IMG/VR virus record: IMGVR_UViG_3300042015_000013
Location: 1-51,756 of that record
Source: a virus
Length of the DNA stretch: 51,756 nucleotides
Reading direction: 5' to 3' (one strand)
The translations under genes and the position numbers were made by a program. Below are positions 7,672 through 16,092 of this stretch, one piece after another. Numbering within the stretch: the first letter of the stretch is position 1; every line of letters begins with the position of its first letter. The notes beneath the pieces were generated by a model. That model was not told where the DNA came from, ran no database searches, and saw nothing but the letters and a program-made list of their open reading frames with translations.

Positions 7672-8119
7672 AAAACCACTAACCGAAATGTTTAAAAGCA
7701 ACGCCTTAAAGGAGTTGAAAAAAATAGAACACCCGTTACAGTCAATGCCTAAAAACATACTACCTTCTAAGGCAATTGACCCGACAAAAATAACGCAGTC
7801 GATTATAGCGAACGAAGTCGCCCTGGATTTTATGCGAAATATAGTGGGTACCAAATACTACAGACAGTCGGTAAAGAATGCCGTAAATCTGGCAAATAAA
7901 GAACTACAAAAAGCTTCTGAAAAGGATTTCGATATGTTTTTCGAAGCAGGGGAAAATCAAAGCAAAGCGGCGGACGATCTTTTTAATGCCATGCATAGCA
8001 TGACGAAGGAAATATCAAGTCTGGGAATTACCCACTTTATGGTAATTACTGACATGATTAAGGCGTACAAAAAAGACCCAGCCAGCATTAGCGGAATAGT
8101 AAACAAAATAAACCGATAG
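7658..8119 (+). CDS. hypothetical helical protein
   Basis: A 153-residue basic, mainly helical protein without recognised motifs. It overlaps the membrane-anchored gene upstream, and a two-helix membrane protein follows 1 base later. The three may form one membrane-associated unit, which is inference from arrangement only. Confidence 0.65.
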   Translation: MGQHKKPLTEMFKSNALKELKKIEHPLQSMPKNILPSKAIDPTKITQSIIANEVALDFMRNIVGTKYYRQSVKNAVNLANKELQKASEKDFDMFFEAGENQSKAADDLFNAMHSMTKEISSLGITHFMVITDMIKAYKKDPASISGIVNKINR

Positions 8120-8120
8120 C

Positions 8121-8324
8121 ATGAGCCAGAAATCAATAATTTGCCAGTTGCTACTGTTTTGTAGCTTATGTGTAGCCCTTATTTGTTATATGCTATGGCA
8201 GGAAACTGACACGGTAGAAGACAGTAAATTCTGGGCTTTGTGTGTTATGTCTTCAATATTCTACACGGGTGCTTTGATTGTGTTTTCCAGAATTAAACAG
8301 AAAGACACGTCAGCTAAGAAATAA
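8121..8324 (+). CDS. small two-helix membrane protein
   Basis: A 67-residue protein with two hydrophobic segments (residues about 7-25 and 37-57) and a basic tail, predicted as a membrane hairpin. It is the last gene of the P1 operon before a terminator. It lies far from the lysis genes, so a holin role is unlikely. Confidence 0.65.
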   Translation: MSQKSIICQLLLFCSLCVALICYMLWQETDTVEDSKFWALCVMSSIFYTGALIVFSRIKQKDTSAKK

Positions 8325-8328
8325 TTTC

Positions 8329-8336
8329 TATATTTG
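8329..8336 (+). promoter_or_regulatory. possible promoter -7 box
   Basis: TATATTTG fits the Bacteroidetes -7 element, but no good TTTG lies 18-22 bp upstream. If active it would make only a transcript of about 65 bases before the terminator at 8373-8407. Confidence 0.4.
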
Positions 8337-8342
8337 TTAAGC

Positions 8343-8407
8343 CATAATCGTAGACAATAGCCCATCTTTGAGAAACCCCACCCGATAAAAAGGAGTGGGG
8401 TTTTTTA
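8343..8407 (+). ncRNA. putative short terminated RNA A
   Basis: Lies between the -7-like box at 8329 and the terminator at 8407, with no reading frame. It may be an independent small RNA or simply the 3' end of the P1 operon transcript. I saw no strong complementarity to another leader. Confidence 0.3.
8373..8407 (+). terminator. rho-independent terminator
   Basis: AAACCCCAC pairs with GTGGGGTTT, followed by six T and an A/T tract. It closes the 4.1-8.3 kb operon. Confidence 0.88.
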
Positions 8408-8433
8408 TTTTTAGTAAAAAATAAATCAAATTA

Positions 8434-8466
8434 TTTGTTTTATATAAAATAAATGTTTTATATTTG
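8434..8466 (+). promoter_or_regulatory. early promoter P2 (Bacteroidetes type)
   Basis: TTTG at 8434-8437, 21-bp spacer, TATATTTG at 8459-8466. The sequence is almost identical to P1, including the inverted repeat around the -33 box with one mismatch. The expected transcript starts near 8470 and reaches the 17.2 kb terminator. Confidence 0.85.
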
Positions 8467-8481
8467 CTCTTATAAATGTGG

Positions 8482-8501
8482 AACCAAAATTACCGAACAA
8501 T
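8482..8501 (+). promoter_or_regulatory. second early leader complementary to putative sRNA
   Basis: AACCAAAATTACCGAACAAT, running into the ATG at 8500, pairs with 19973-19992 in the putative sRNA at 17 of 20 Watson-Crick positions plus one G-U. Pairing would mask the start codon. Confidence 0.42.
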
Positions 8502-8703
8502 GGAAAAGCTAATCGTAAATAGCACCGACTTATCACTACCAGTAAAATTCGCAAATCCTATGAGCGAATTTGAAACTACTGCAACCTTCACAATTACCGA
8601 ATATAACCCGAATACAGGTAGCGTCCTGATTGTTTGGAATGCTGACCCGATGCCAATTAAAGGCACTCAACGCGTAAGATTAACTGACCTTACAAACGCT
8701 TAA
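8500..8703 (+). CDS. hypothetical small protein
   Basis: I choose the ATG at 8500, because an upstream ATG at 8476 would leave almost no leader after the P2 start site. The 67-residue product is beta-rich and acidic. It is the first gene of the P2 operon. Function unknown. Confidence 0.62.
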   Translation: MEKLIVNSTDLSLPVKFANPMSEFETTATFTITEYNPNTGSVLIVWNADPMPIKGTQRVRLTDLTNA

Positions 8704-8705
8704 TC

Positions 8706-9038
8706 ATGGGATGTAATAAAGTGTTTACTTCCATCATGGAAGGATATAAGGAACCGACCCTTAACGAAGCGTTAGCCGAATTGGTAGATAATGGGTGCCT
8801 GACAACAGAAAAAGCTTCCGAAATGGAAGAATTATCAAATCTTATTATATCAGAACTGAACGGCTTTTTTTATTCTGCGATGTATGCAGGGTTAAATAAT
8901 TCTTTCAGCGCATCAGGTAAGTTTCTGGTAGGTATTAATACAGGCTACAGTTATTGTATAGAAATAAAATTCCATAATCCTTATGGTGGAAACTGCCCTA
9001 CGGATGGTCTTACTTCTTATTATCATTTATTCAATTAA
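8706..9038 (+). CDS. hypothetical protein
   Basis: A 110-residue acidic protein with a helical N-terminal half and an aromatic-rich C-terminal half (YSYCIEIKFHNPYGGNC). No recognised domain. Two bases separate it from the upstream gene. Confidence 0.66.
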   Translation: MGCNKVFTSIMEGYKEPTLNEALAELVDNGCLTTEKASEMEELSNLIISELNGFFYSAMYAGLNNSFSASGKFLVGINTGYSYCIEIKFHNPYGGNCPTDGLTSYYHLFN

Positions 9039-9048
9039 AACCAACAAT

Positions 9049-9534
9049 ATGAAAACAATTATCACAGCTTTATTTTTTGCCTTCGCCTTCGCTTCATGCG
9101 ATAAAGAATCGTATAACGAAGAACTCCCGTCTTATGTTAGGGAAAACCGTAATGATGCACCGCCATCTAACTTTAAAGGCGAATGGACTTGCACGTGCGA
9201 CAAATCAGAAATTATCATGTCGCTATCTGACACTTCCTTAGTGTTGAATCTGGAAAAATACGGAAGGGGTAAAATAGTTGTCGACCTGACCGACGAAGCC
9301 CTGTACAAAGCCAATATCGAAAACAGGCTTTACACCGTGGAACGTGACGGCATGAGTATAAACCTTTCTAATGGTTTGGGGGATTACGAGAAATTTGTCA
9401 CGCTTACAATAGACAACGACTGTATTACCCGAATGATGTTGTTTATTCCGCCAGTAGTTGATCCAGTAGAACCAGAACAGCCAGAACAGCCCGCAGAACC
9501 AACAGAACCAGAACCCTCTGTAAATGTCAACTAA
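9049..9534 (+). CDS. phage-encoded lipoprotein with Pro-Glu tail
   Basis: Starting at the ATG at 9049, the 161-residue protein opens with MKTIITALFFAFAFASC, a clear lipoprotein signal with lipidated Cys17. A beta-rich domain follows, then a repetitive tail of Pro-Glu-Pro/Gln units (residues about 137-157), probably an extended spacer. The longer frame from 8983 would bury the signal, so I reject it. A second early lipoprotein suggests envelope remodelling or superinfection exclusion, by inference. Confidence 0.75.
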   Translation: MKTIITALFFAFAFASCDKESYNEELPSYVRENRNDAPPSNFKGEWTCTCDKSEIIMSLSDTSLVLNLEKYGRGKIVVDLTDEALYKANIENRLYTVERDGMSINLSNGLGDYEKFVTLTIDNDCITRMMLFIPPVVDPVEPEQPEQPAEPTEPEPSVNVN

Positions 9535-9794
9535 TGAAAACAGAATATGTCTGTCAAAGGTGTGGGTACACTCATAAAGTTGAGCCACCAAAAAAAGAAC
9601 CACAGACCCACACGGAAGTCGAAGAAGCTTTAATCGAAATGGGCTTCGATGTGGTTTCGGCAAATAAATCGAATGTCGTCTTCTGGTACCGTGGCAACCA
9701 CATAATTTATTTTCTGAAAAAGAAGTGGGCTTCTGGTAAAGGAATCGAAGACGGAAGGGGATGGGATCATTTAGTAACTCAAATAACAAAATAA
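9534..9794 (+). CDS. zinc-ribbon-like small protein
   Basis: An 86-residue protein with an N-terminal C-x2-C (YVCQRCGY) knuckle followed by an alpha/beta region. It is coupled to the lipoprotein gene upstream and the exonuclease gene downstream by overlapping stop/start codons. Only half a classical zinc ribbon is visible. Function unknown. Confidence 0.63.
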   Translation: MKTEYVCQRCGYTHKVEPPKKEPQTHTEVEEALIEMGFDVVSANKSNVVFWYRGNHIIYFLKKKWASGKGIEDGRGWDHLVTQITK

Positions 9795-10528
9795 TGAAAA
9801 TAGTTAAATCGATAGTTTTTTTCGACTTAGAAACCACAGGAACCAGTACATCAAAAGACAGAATAGTACAAATCGCCGCGATAAAGTTATCGCCAGATGG
9901 TTCGCGCGAAACTAAAGAAATGTTTATTAATCCAGAAATGCCGATCCCTGCGGGTGCTACCGAGGTTCACGGAATAACCGACGACATGGTTAAGGACGCG
10001 CCGAAGTTTTCCCAGATTGCAAAAGGTTTAGTGGGATGGCTGTTCGGTTGCGATTTGGGCGGGTTCAATTCGGATAACTTCGATATACCGCTTCTAATGG
10101 AAGAATTCCACCGAGTAGGTATTGAGTTTCCTACATGGGAATTATGTTTCGTGGACGTGCTTAAAAATGAGCGTAGGAAGTCGCCGAACAAACTTGGCGA
10201 TGTTTACCGACGATATACTGGTACCGAACTGGAAAACGCCCACGATGCATTAGCCGACATTTCAGCCACTATTGAGGTGGCAATGTTACAATGTGCCGAC
10301 GAACCAGAATTGACCCCGCAGGACATCGATAAGTTATGTCAGGGCGATAAAGAACGCTTCGACTATGCCGCTAAAACTTACGTAAAGGATGGTGTAGTGT
10401 ATTGGGCATTCGGGAAGAACATGGATAAAGCTGTCCTTAGTGACCTTCCTTACCTTCAATGGGTACTGAACGCCGACTTCCCGATGCAGACTAAAAAAGC
10501 ACTTAAAGAACTTCTAACCAAAAAGTAA
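9794..10528 (+). CDS. DnaQ-like 3'-5' exonuclease (DEDDh)
   Basis: A 244-residue member of the DEDDh exonuclease family that removes 3' nucleotides, as in DNA polymerase III epsilon. ExoI is seen as FFDLETTG (D11, E13), ExoII as FNSDNFDIPLL and ExoIII as H150-x4-D155 (HDALAD). 'EVHGITDDMV' is also typical. I start at 9794, where it overlaps the previous stop. No polymerase is present in the window, so it may act with the host polymerase, in recombination, or on host or defence nucleic acids. An extra C-terminal region of about 80 residues has no recognised function. Confidence 0.88.
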   Translation: MKIVKSIVFFDLETTGTSTSKDRIVQIAAIKLSPDGSRETKEMFINPEMPIPAGATEVHGITDDMVKDAPKFSQIAKGLVGWLFGCDLGGFNSDNFDIPLLMEEFHRVGIEFPTWELCFVDVLKNERRKSPNKLGDVYRRYTGTELENAHDALADISATIEVAMLQCADEPELTPQDIDKLCQGDKERFDYAAKTYVKDGVVYWAFGKNMDKAVLSDLPYLQWVLNADFPMQTKKALKELLTKK

Positions 10529-10529
10529 T

Positions 10530-10826
10530 ATGAAAACGAATCTTGACATCCAGATAACTACAGCGGAAGAAGCGAAATCATTCCTTACCGACCTGTTCAC
10601 TAACGGCGAACACTACCACCCAGAAGACGACGCGTTCGACGTTCAGTTCGCTGGCATGGAAACACAACCCAGCAAAGAAGAAAGGGGCGCGCTTAATGCT
10701 TTGATGGATCAGGCTTACGGAAAAGATGGGTTCGATCCTTGCGACTATATGTACGATCTGATATACGGAAAGCCTGTAATTATTAATGACTTTCCACCAT
10801 GTCAAAACTTCGCTAAAAATGATTAA
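10530..10826 (+). CDS. hypothetical acidic protein
   Basis: A 98-residue, very acidic protein of unknown family between the exonuclease and the methyltransferase. Its stop overlaps the methyltransferase start by 8 bases. Confidence 0.66.
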   Translation: MKTNLDIQITTAEEAKSFLTDLFTNGEHYHPEDDAFDVQFAGMETQPSKEERGALNALMDQAYGKDGFDPCDYMYDLIYGKPVIINDFPPCQNFAKND

Positions 10827-12261
10827 GGTAGGTTCTGACTTTTCAGGGGTGGGAACCTTCGATCAGGCTTTGCGCTATCTGGGCATAGAATATAAAAGTC
10901 TTTTCGTTTGTGACATGGACAAACACGTCCGCCAGACCTACGAACTGAACTACGGAAAACCAGCTTACTACCCCGAAGATGTCTACGACCGTGAAATACC
11001 AGTCGACCCCCTCGACATCTATATGACATCGCCCCCGTGTCAGGGGTTTAGTATTGCAGGGCTTCGGAATGGAAGTATTTTGTTTTTTAACTCCCATGAG
11101 TTTATAAAGAAGAACCGCCCCCGCTTCTTTATTTTTGAAAATGTAAAAGGACTTTTAAGCCACCACGATAAAGAAGACAAAGCCCAGAAGAAAGGTTACA
11201 CTTTCAGCCAATGGGTGGCATATCTGGGCGGAAAATCGGTAAACGGTAATCCTACCATATTCCCACATGACGAAAGCGTTCCTTATCATATTTACTACAG
11301 CACGCTTAACGCCCTCGACTATACAATTCCGCAGAACAGGGAACGGGTTTTTATAATAGGGATCAGGGACGACGAAGACAATAACTTCGACTTTCCGAAA
11401 CCCGTAGAATTGAAGAAGCGTCTTCGTGACGTTCTGGAACCGAAGGTCGACGAAAAGTATTACCTATCGGAAAAGATGCTGGCTGGATTGATCGCCCACA
11501 CTACCCGACATCAGGAAGCTGGACACGGGTTTAAGTTAGAGATCAAAAACGGCGACGACATCGCAAACTGTATTCTTAACCGCGTGCATAAGATGGGGCC
11601 ATGTGACAACTATGTCGAAGTAGAATCCGCAGCCGTCCGCGGTCGTGATCCAGACAATCCGAAAAGCCGAAAGAAAAATGATAAAGGCTATGTCCAGATG
11701 TTAGAAGTTAATGATCGCCCAGACATAAGCAACACTTTGACATCGGTAGAAAAAGATAATCTGATTGTTGAATCGTATTACCAGACGCAGAAGGATGGCA
11801 TAGAAATAAAGTCCAATACTGAAAAAGGCTTCGATCTGTTTAGCGAAGGCGATTCGCTGGACTATAAGCACCCTAACAGTAAAACCAGACGCGGAAGGAT
11901 CGGCAAAGAAATCGCCCAGACACTTGACACCGAGTGCAAACAGGCAGTAATCGAACCGGCCCCAACCTTAATGCAATTGTTCAGTTTAGACGGCGACAAA
12001 AATGCGCAAGCGAACAGGGTCTACGATTCGAATGGCGTATCGGTAACGATAACAGGCGAAGCTGGTGGCGGTGGTGCTAAAACAGGATTGTATCTGGTAA
12101 AAAGAAGAATCCGCCGACTTACGCCCCGTGAATGTTTTCGCCTTATGGGATTCCCTGACGAATTTCGATGGGAGTGTTCCGATACACAGGCATACAGACA
12201 GGCAGGAAACGCAATCGTTATGCACGTTCTGGCGGCTATTATAAATAAATTACCACTATAA
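10819..12261 (+). CDS. cytosine-C5 DNA methyltransferase
   Basis: A 480-residue enzyme transferring methyl groups from S-adenosylmethionine to C5 of cytosine in DNA. Motif I (DFSGVGTFDQAL), motif IV with catalytic C74 (SPPCQGFS), motif VI (FENVKG, E107), motif VIII (QNRERVFIIGIR), motif IX (RRLTPRECFRLMGFPDEF) and motif X (YRQAGNAI) appear in normal order. The target-recognition region between VIII and IX is long (about 215 residues). No restriction partner is nearby, so protection of phage DNA from host nucleases is the likely role. The start at 10819 places motif I close to the N-terminus, as usual. Confidence 0.95.
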   Translation: MIKVGSDFSGVGTFDQALRYLGIEYKSLFVCDMDKHVRQTYELNYGKPAYYPEDVYDREIPVDPLDIYMTSPPCQGFSIAGLRNGSILFFNSHEFIKKNRPRFFIFENVKGLLSHHDKEDKAQKKGYTFSQWVAYLGGKSVNGNPTIFPHDESVPYHIYYSTLNALDYTIPQNRERVFIIGIRDDEDNNFDFPKPVELKKRLRDVLEPKVDEKYYLSEKMLAGLIAHTTRHQEAGHGFKLEIKNGDDIANCILNRVHKMGPCDNYVEVESAAVRGRDPDNPKSRKKNDKGYVQMLEVNDRPDISNTLTSVEKDNLIVESYYQTQKDGIEIKSNTEKGFDLFSEGDSLDYKHPNSKTRRGRIGKEIAQTLDTECKQAVIEPAPTLMQLFSLDGDKNAQANRVYDSNGVSVTITGEAGGGGAKTGLYLVKRRIRRLTPRECFRLMGFPDEFRWECSDTQAYRQAGNAIVMHVLAAIINKLPL

Positions 12262-12271
12262 AAATAAGATT

Positions 12272-12808
12272 ATGGCAAAAGGAGATCAAAACGACGTTTG
12301 TTTCACAAAGGATTGTGAACGCGACATGGCAATCTGTATGCACCAACCCACAAAGAAATACTACTGCGTAGGGTGTGCAATGATAATGAAGAATATGGTT
12401 CGCGGGAAATGGAATGGCGATACGAACATTCTATTTTGCGCCGTGGATTATGTAGTTCAGCAACCCAGTAACCCGATGTGGTGGTCTGCCCATCATGTGG
12501 GGGAAACCAGACAGGGAATTCTGGTTCTTAATCCAGAAGACGGCTACAGGTTTTTAATAGACAATAAATTCGGCGACGGCTGGTATAAAGTAGCGGTCGG
12601 AAACGGTTCGCCCGGATGCGGTCATAAAAGTGCCGACGTTGCCTGGGTTTCGAATATCGATGTCGATGTCGTGGCATGGGTAAGGGTACCAGACTGGGAA
12701 GGCATTAAAGCCGAAAACCAGATGCATGAAGAAGCCATTAAGAAATCTGATCCCATTGCTTACGAAAGGCTTATGGCTATAAGGTCGGCAATGTCTAAAA
12801 GTAAATAA
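12272..12808 (+). CDS. hypothetical Cys-rich protein
   Basis: A 178-residue protein with C-x4-C, C and C-x2-C residues in the first 35 positions (VCFTKDCERD, YYCVGCAM), a possible zinc site, then a beta-rich, Trp-rich region and a helical C-terminus. Unknown family, 10 bases after the methyltransferase gene. Confidence 0.67.
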   Translation: MAKGDQNDVCFTKDCERDMAICMHQPTKKYYCVGCAMIMKNMVRGKWNGDTNILFCAVDYVVQQPSNPMWWSAHHVGETRQGILVLNPEDGYRFLIDNKFGDGWYKVAVGNGSPGCGHKSADVAWVSNIDVDVVAWVRVPDWEGIKAENQMHEEAIKKSDPIAYERLMAIRSAMSKSK

Positions 12809-12810
12809 GA

Positions 12811-12951
12811 ATGGCTACAGCACTAACACACGACGAATTTATGGCGGTAGCGAAATGGTTTTTCGAATGCGGTCAGGAAGGCGTAGTCACCTTCGAACAA
12901 AGCTGGGAATTATTCAAAGAAGAAGCTAAAAGACGAACCGATGGCAAATAG
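12811..12951 (+). CDS. small hypothetical protein
   Basis: A 46-residue frame (MATALTHDEFMAVAKWF...) that starts two bases after the upstream stop and overlaps the next start by 11 bases. Codon use matches its neighbours (GAA-rich), and it fills the only gap between two genes. Predicted helical; function unknown. Confidence 0.5.
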   Translation: MATALTHDEFMAVAKWFFECGQEGVVTFEQSWELFKEEAKRRTDGK

Positions 12952-13279
12952 GCAATGCGAAGAATTTCTAAAACTGCATAGCTTCGTATCTGAATGGGTA
13001 AAGACACGATTTAAGCCCTTTACTATACATGATGCGCTAAAAGCTTACTACGAGGCAGGAAACCCCGACATACGTAATAAATCAGTTGTCGGGGCTGTTA
13101 CCTACGAACTACAAAAATCCGAATCGATCTATTCTACCGAAAAGTATGTCAAGGTAAAACGCCCTGACAAAAAGAGTAGGCATATTCTGGAATTTATCAG
13201 TAAAGAATACAGCATTAAACAAAGGGGCAACCGCCTTGCACCCTATAAAAGTCAGGGCGAATTATTTGATAATCCATAA
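12941..13279 (+). CDS. hypothetical protein, possible winged helix
   Basis: A 112-residue basic protein. The pattern '[27 protein letters not shown]...' followed by beta-strands with YVKVKR resembles a winged-helix DNA-binding fold, by eye only. Its stop overlaps the next ATG. Confidence 0.6.
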   Translation: MANRQCEEFLKLHSFVSEWVKTRFKPFTIHDALKAYYEAGNPDIRNKSVVGAVTYELQKSESIYSTEKYVKVKRPDKKSRHILEFISKEYSIKQRGNRLAPYKSQGELFDNP

Positions 13280-13590
13280 TGGAAGAATTAAAGAAAAACC
13301 ACGAAGCCCAGCACGATCCAGAAAAGGCGATGGCACTTAAGGAAAAACTGGACAAAGAACTGGATAAGGTAATCGCCCAGAATGATCCCGATATGTGTGG
13401 CAACTGTCATAAGAAGCCAGCCTTCAAAACTAACGGTAACGGGATTCCCCTTTGCGAACGATGTGCCGATCCAGCCACACTTCCGCTTCAAGTTATACAG
13501 CCCCCCGGCAGGAATACGCCCTGCCCATGTGGATCAGGAAAGAAGTTTAAGACGTGCTGCATAAACATAATAGTTAAAAAATACGTGTAA
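13279..13590 (+). CDS. SEC-C zinc-motif protein
   Basis: A 103-residue protein with an N-terminal helix, a central C-x2-C...C-x2-C zinc finger ([12 protein letters not shown]) and a C-terminal [18 protein letters not shown], a clear SEC-C motif. In SecA and related proteins SEC-C binds zinc and mediates contact with SecB or ribosomes. A stand-alone SEC-C protein in a phage may target host translocation or translation, which is inference. It is coupled to both neighbours by overlapping codons. Confidence 0.8.
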   Translation: MEELKKNHEAQHDPEKAMALKEKLDKELDKVIAQNDPDMCGNCHKKPAFKTNGNGIPLCERCADPATLPLQVIQPPGRNTPCPCGSGKKFKTCCINIIVKKYV

Positions 13591-14084
13591 TGAAATATAC
13601 GAGCGACATAACAAACGGTCAAATCGCCATCGTTTCCGACGACGGAAGGGCGGTCTGTTTTATACCGTATCTACACCCAGATTCGGAACAGATAAAGAAA
13701 ACAATTCTTCACGCCCTTAATACGCCATCATGGTACGACGCGAAGGAAATGCATAGGTATTTAAAAATGAACGGCTACAGCGATTTGATAGCTGACGAAC
13801 TTTGCGCCGACTATGCGAATAACTTGCAACTGGCTTACGAAAAAGGAATGGCCCAAAAGCCGAAGGATGTTAACGACATCAATGTCGTGGACACCTCGCT
13901 GGTGGTTAATCCTGTCAGGGAAGCGGTGGAAGCTTATATTAAAAAATGCAACTACACCCACACATACGAAGATATTCTTATGTACTATAACGAATATTAC
14001 ATCAAAGGGCATTACGTTTCGCATACCACAAAGGACGTGATCCGAAATTCACTTCTTCCAGCAATGGGTAATAGTTTGAAGTAA
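13590..14084 (+). CDS. hypothetical protein
   Basis: A 164-residue mixed alpha/beta protein, tyrosine-rich at its C-terminal half. No known domain seen. Starts in a TAATG overlap with the SEC-C gene and ends in the same way with the next gene. Confidence 0.65.
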   Translation: MKYTSDITNGQIAIVSDDGRAVCFIPYLHPDSEQIKKTILHALNTPSWYDAKEMHRYLKMNGYSDLIADELCADYANNLQLAYEKGMAQKPKDVNDINVVDTSLVVNPVREAVEAYIKKCNYTHTYEDILMYYNEYYIKGHYVSHTTKDVIRNSLLPAMGNSLK

Positions 14085-14488
14085 TGAAGTGCCACAACTG
14101 CGATAAGGAATCCGATTATCTGGAACGAATCAATCCGAAGGGTGTCGATGGTGTCTGGTTTTGTTCAGGATGCCTTAAAGAACATCAGGAAGCCGTCGAC
14201 GAACTAAAATCGATGGAACGGGAAGAACTCGATCTGGTTCAGTTTACCGTAGTGAAGTGGATTTGTTCTGGTAAGGGGTGCCGTGGGCATACGAAAGTAA
14301 GGGACTACGGCATCGCACCAGAATACTGGCACCCACGAAAATCAATCGGATGGTTCAGTATTTTAAGAACTTTTTGGATGTGTTCGAAACATTATAAGTT
14401 TTACAAGCGTCTTAAGAAGCGCGGTTATTCAGAAGAACACATCGTCCGAAAATTATTCACATCTAAAAATAACATTACATCTTTATGA
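14084..14488 (+). CDS. hypothetical protein with two zinc-like clusters
   Basis: A 134-residue protein with C-x2-C (KCHNCDK) paired with C-x2-C (FCSGCLK) at residues 3-31, and a second set (ICSGKGCRGH, later MCSKH) near the middle, suggesting two metal sites. Basic C-terminus. Could bind nucleic acid; not assigned to a family. Confidence 0.66.
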   Translation: MKCHNCDKESDYLERINPKGVDGVWFCSGCLKEHQEAVDELKSMEREELDLVQFTVVKWICSGKGCRGHTKVRDYGIAPEYWHPRKSIGWFSILRTFWMCSKHYKFYKRLKKRGYSEEHIVRKLFTSKNNITSL

Positions 14489-14928
14489 TACAGGCAATAA
14501 AACCAATTACGAGGGATCAGGCTATCGCAGTAGCCTGGGCAGAACTTGAAATCGATGTAACAGAAGTAAAACTGGAAGAAAACGGGGGGATTAAGTTCTG
14601 GCTATTCGAAAAAAGCCAGCACGACTTTGTTACTAAACATCGTGATAAAATTACTATTACAGATCAGTTCGCACGTGACGGATATGTTTACCGTCCCATA
14701 TCAATCGAAGGCATCGATAATAACAGGGGCTGGATCGTTTTGTCAAAGCCAGAAGACCTTCCGATGGGCGAATCCTGTTTTCTGGAATGCTATGGAAGAC
14801 ACCCAGATTATTACCCGCAATTCTTCCACCACTTTAATGGAACAGAAATGGACGCAAAGTATATCTTTCAGAAAGCTTCGTGTTTCAAACGGGTGCCGTT
14901 TTCGCACCCCGTATTTACCGAATTATAA
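14485..14928 (+). CDS. hypothetical protein
   Basis: A 147-residue protein overlapping the previous gene by 4 bases. Alpha/beta composition, aromatic-rich second half, no motif recognised. Confidence 0.66.
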   Translation: MIQAIKPITRDQAIAVAWAELEIDVTEVKLEENGGIKFWLFEKSQHDFVTKHRDKITITDQFARDGYVYRPISIEGIDNNRGWIVLSKPEDLPMGESCFLECYGRHPDYYPQFFHHFNGTEMDAKYIFQKASCFKRVPFSHPVFTEL

Positions 14929-14948
14929 ACCAATTAAATATTTAAGCA

Positions 14949-15632
14949 ATGACAAAAAGTGCAATTTTAGCGAATGAGTTAGATTCCTTACAACTGGACA
15001 AAGGGGTGTCTATCATTAATGTAAATGCGGAAGAAATCCGTAAAAACAATCTGTTAGTTATCTACGGATTAAGCTTTCAGAAGGCATCGCCTGTAAAGCT
15101 TAGGGGAGCAATTACCGAAGACTTGGAAGACGGATGTATTCTTCTGGTTCCTGCGGGTCACGAAGTAGAACTTTACGACGAAGACGAAAAACAAAGATGG
15201 CGCGAAGGTAATCCCCAGTTTGCCGTAGCGGTACAGTTAAAAGACGATGCCAGCGAACGACCGAACATGGTTAAGGCTGACGTTAACGACGACGATGTAT
15301 GGGAGTTTGAAACATCGGTTCCGCACGATTCATTCATGCTTTTTAACGGCGACGATTTGTTTTGCGTGGGTATCATTATCGACATGAACGATCTGGATAT
15401 ACCAAAAGCGTTACCAGCAGAAACCAACGAAATCAAGTGGCTGGAAATAGACCCAGAAAACCTTCCCGAAAATGAAGTTTTAGCGGCTAATTTTGGCGGG
15501 GGCTTTGGCTACAAAGAAAAGCTTATCGGCTATATACTGGTAATGGAAGAAGGATTACAATGTGAAAGCGACCATGAACTTTTACAAGGTGTAACGCATT
15601 ACATCGATATTAACGCATTCGACCCGGTGTAA
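14949..15632 (+). CDS. hypothetical acidic protein
   Basis: A 227-residue, strongly acidic, beta-rich protein of unknown family. Its leader contains AACCAATTAAA, like the leaders at 4111 and 5046. High acidity could mimic DNA, as some anti-restriction proteins do, but this is only a suggestion. Stop overlaps the next ATG. Confidence 0.66.
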   Translation: MTKSAILANELDSLQLDKGVSIINVNAEEIRKNNLLVIYGLSFQKASPVKLRGAITEDLEDGCILLVPAGHEVELYDEDEKQRWREGNPQFAVAVQLKDDASERPNMVKADVNDDDVWEFETSVPHDSFMLFNGDDLFCVGIIIDMNDLDIPKALPAETNEIKWLEIDPENLPENEVLAANFGGGFGYKEKLIGYILVMEEGLQCESDHELLQGVTHYIDINAFDPV

Positions 15633-15874
15633 TGGATTCAAAAACCACCGTCCACGTAGTTAAGCGACTGGTCGGCGTTGTAAACCCGATTGGACAATCG
15701 AGTGCCGACCTTGTAAGATTTGAGAATCTTAGACACCTTACCGAAGTTACCGAAGAACTTCTGGAAATTATAAAGCACGTACACACATCGAACCAGCATT
15801 CGCATGAGCATAGCGTTAAGCGCGCATCGAACCACGCTGGGGAATTTTTGGAACGAATTAAACAGGAAATATAA
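15632..15874 (+). CDS. hypothetical small protein, possibly MazG-like helical
   Basis: An 80-residue His-rich helical protein (VTEELLEIIKHVHTSNQHSHEHSVKRA). No conserved catalytic pattern is evident. Coupled to the preceding gene through TAATG. Confidence 0.55.
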   Translation: MDSKTTVHVVKRLVGVVNPIGQSSADLVRFENLRHLTEVTEELLEIIKHVHTSNQHSHEHSVKRASNHAGEFLERIKQEI

Positions 15875-15877
15875 ATC

Positions 15878-16081
15878 ATGCGACGCATACTAAGAACCAG
15901 TATTTACAGGGCTAACTTCTGGATTGCCTATCTTAAGAAAGACGGCGACGACCTTTTCCTTATCAGGTTCAGGAATTACTATAAGCTGGGCCAGTTCCAC
16001 TTCTTCACAGTACACAATGAACACGGGCTGTCTTACGAAGTTATAATCTTAAATATTGGCTTTACCTGTATGGGTGGCTAA
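15878..16081 (+). CDS. hypothetical small protein
   Basis: A 67-residue basic, aromatic-rich protein, probably beta-rich, with no recognised motif and no clear membrane segment. Three bases after the upstream stop. Confidence 0.58.
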   Translation: MRRILRTSIYRANFWIAYLKKDGDDLFLIRFRNYYKLGQFHFFTVHNEHGLSYEVIILNIGFTCMGG

Positions 16082-16092
16082 ACACTACAAAA

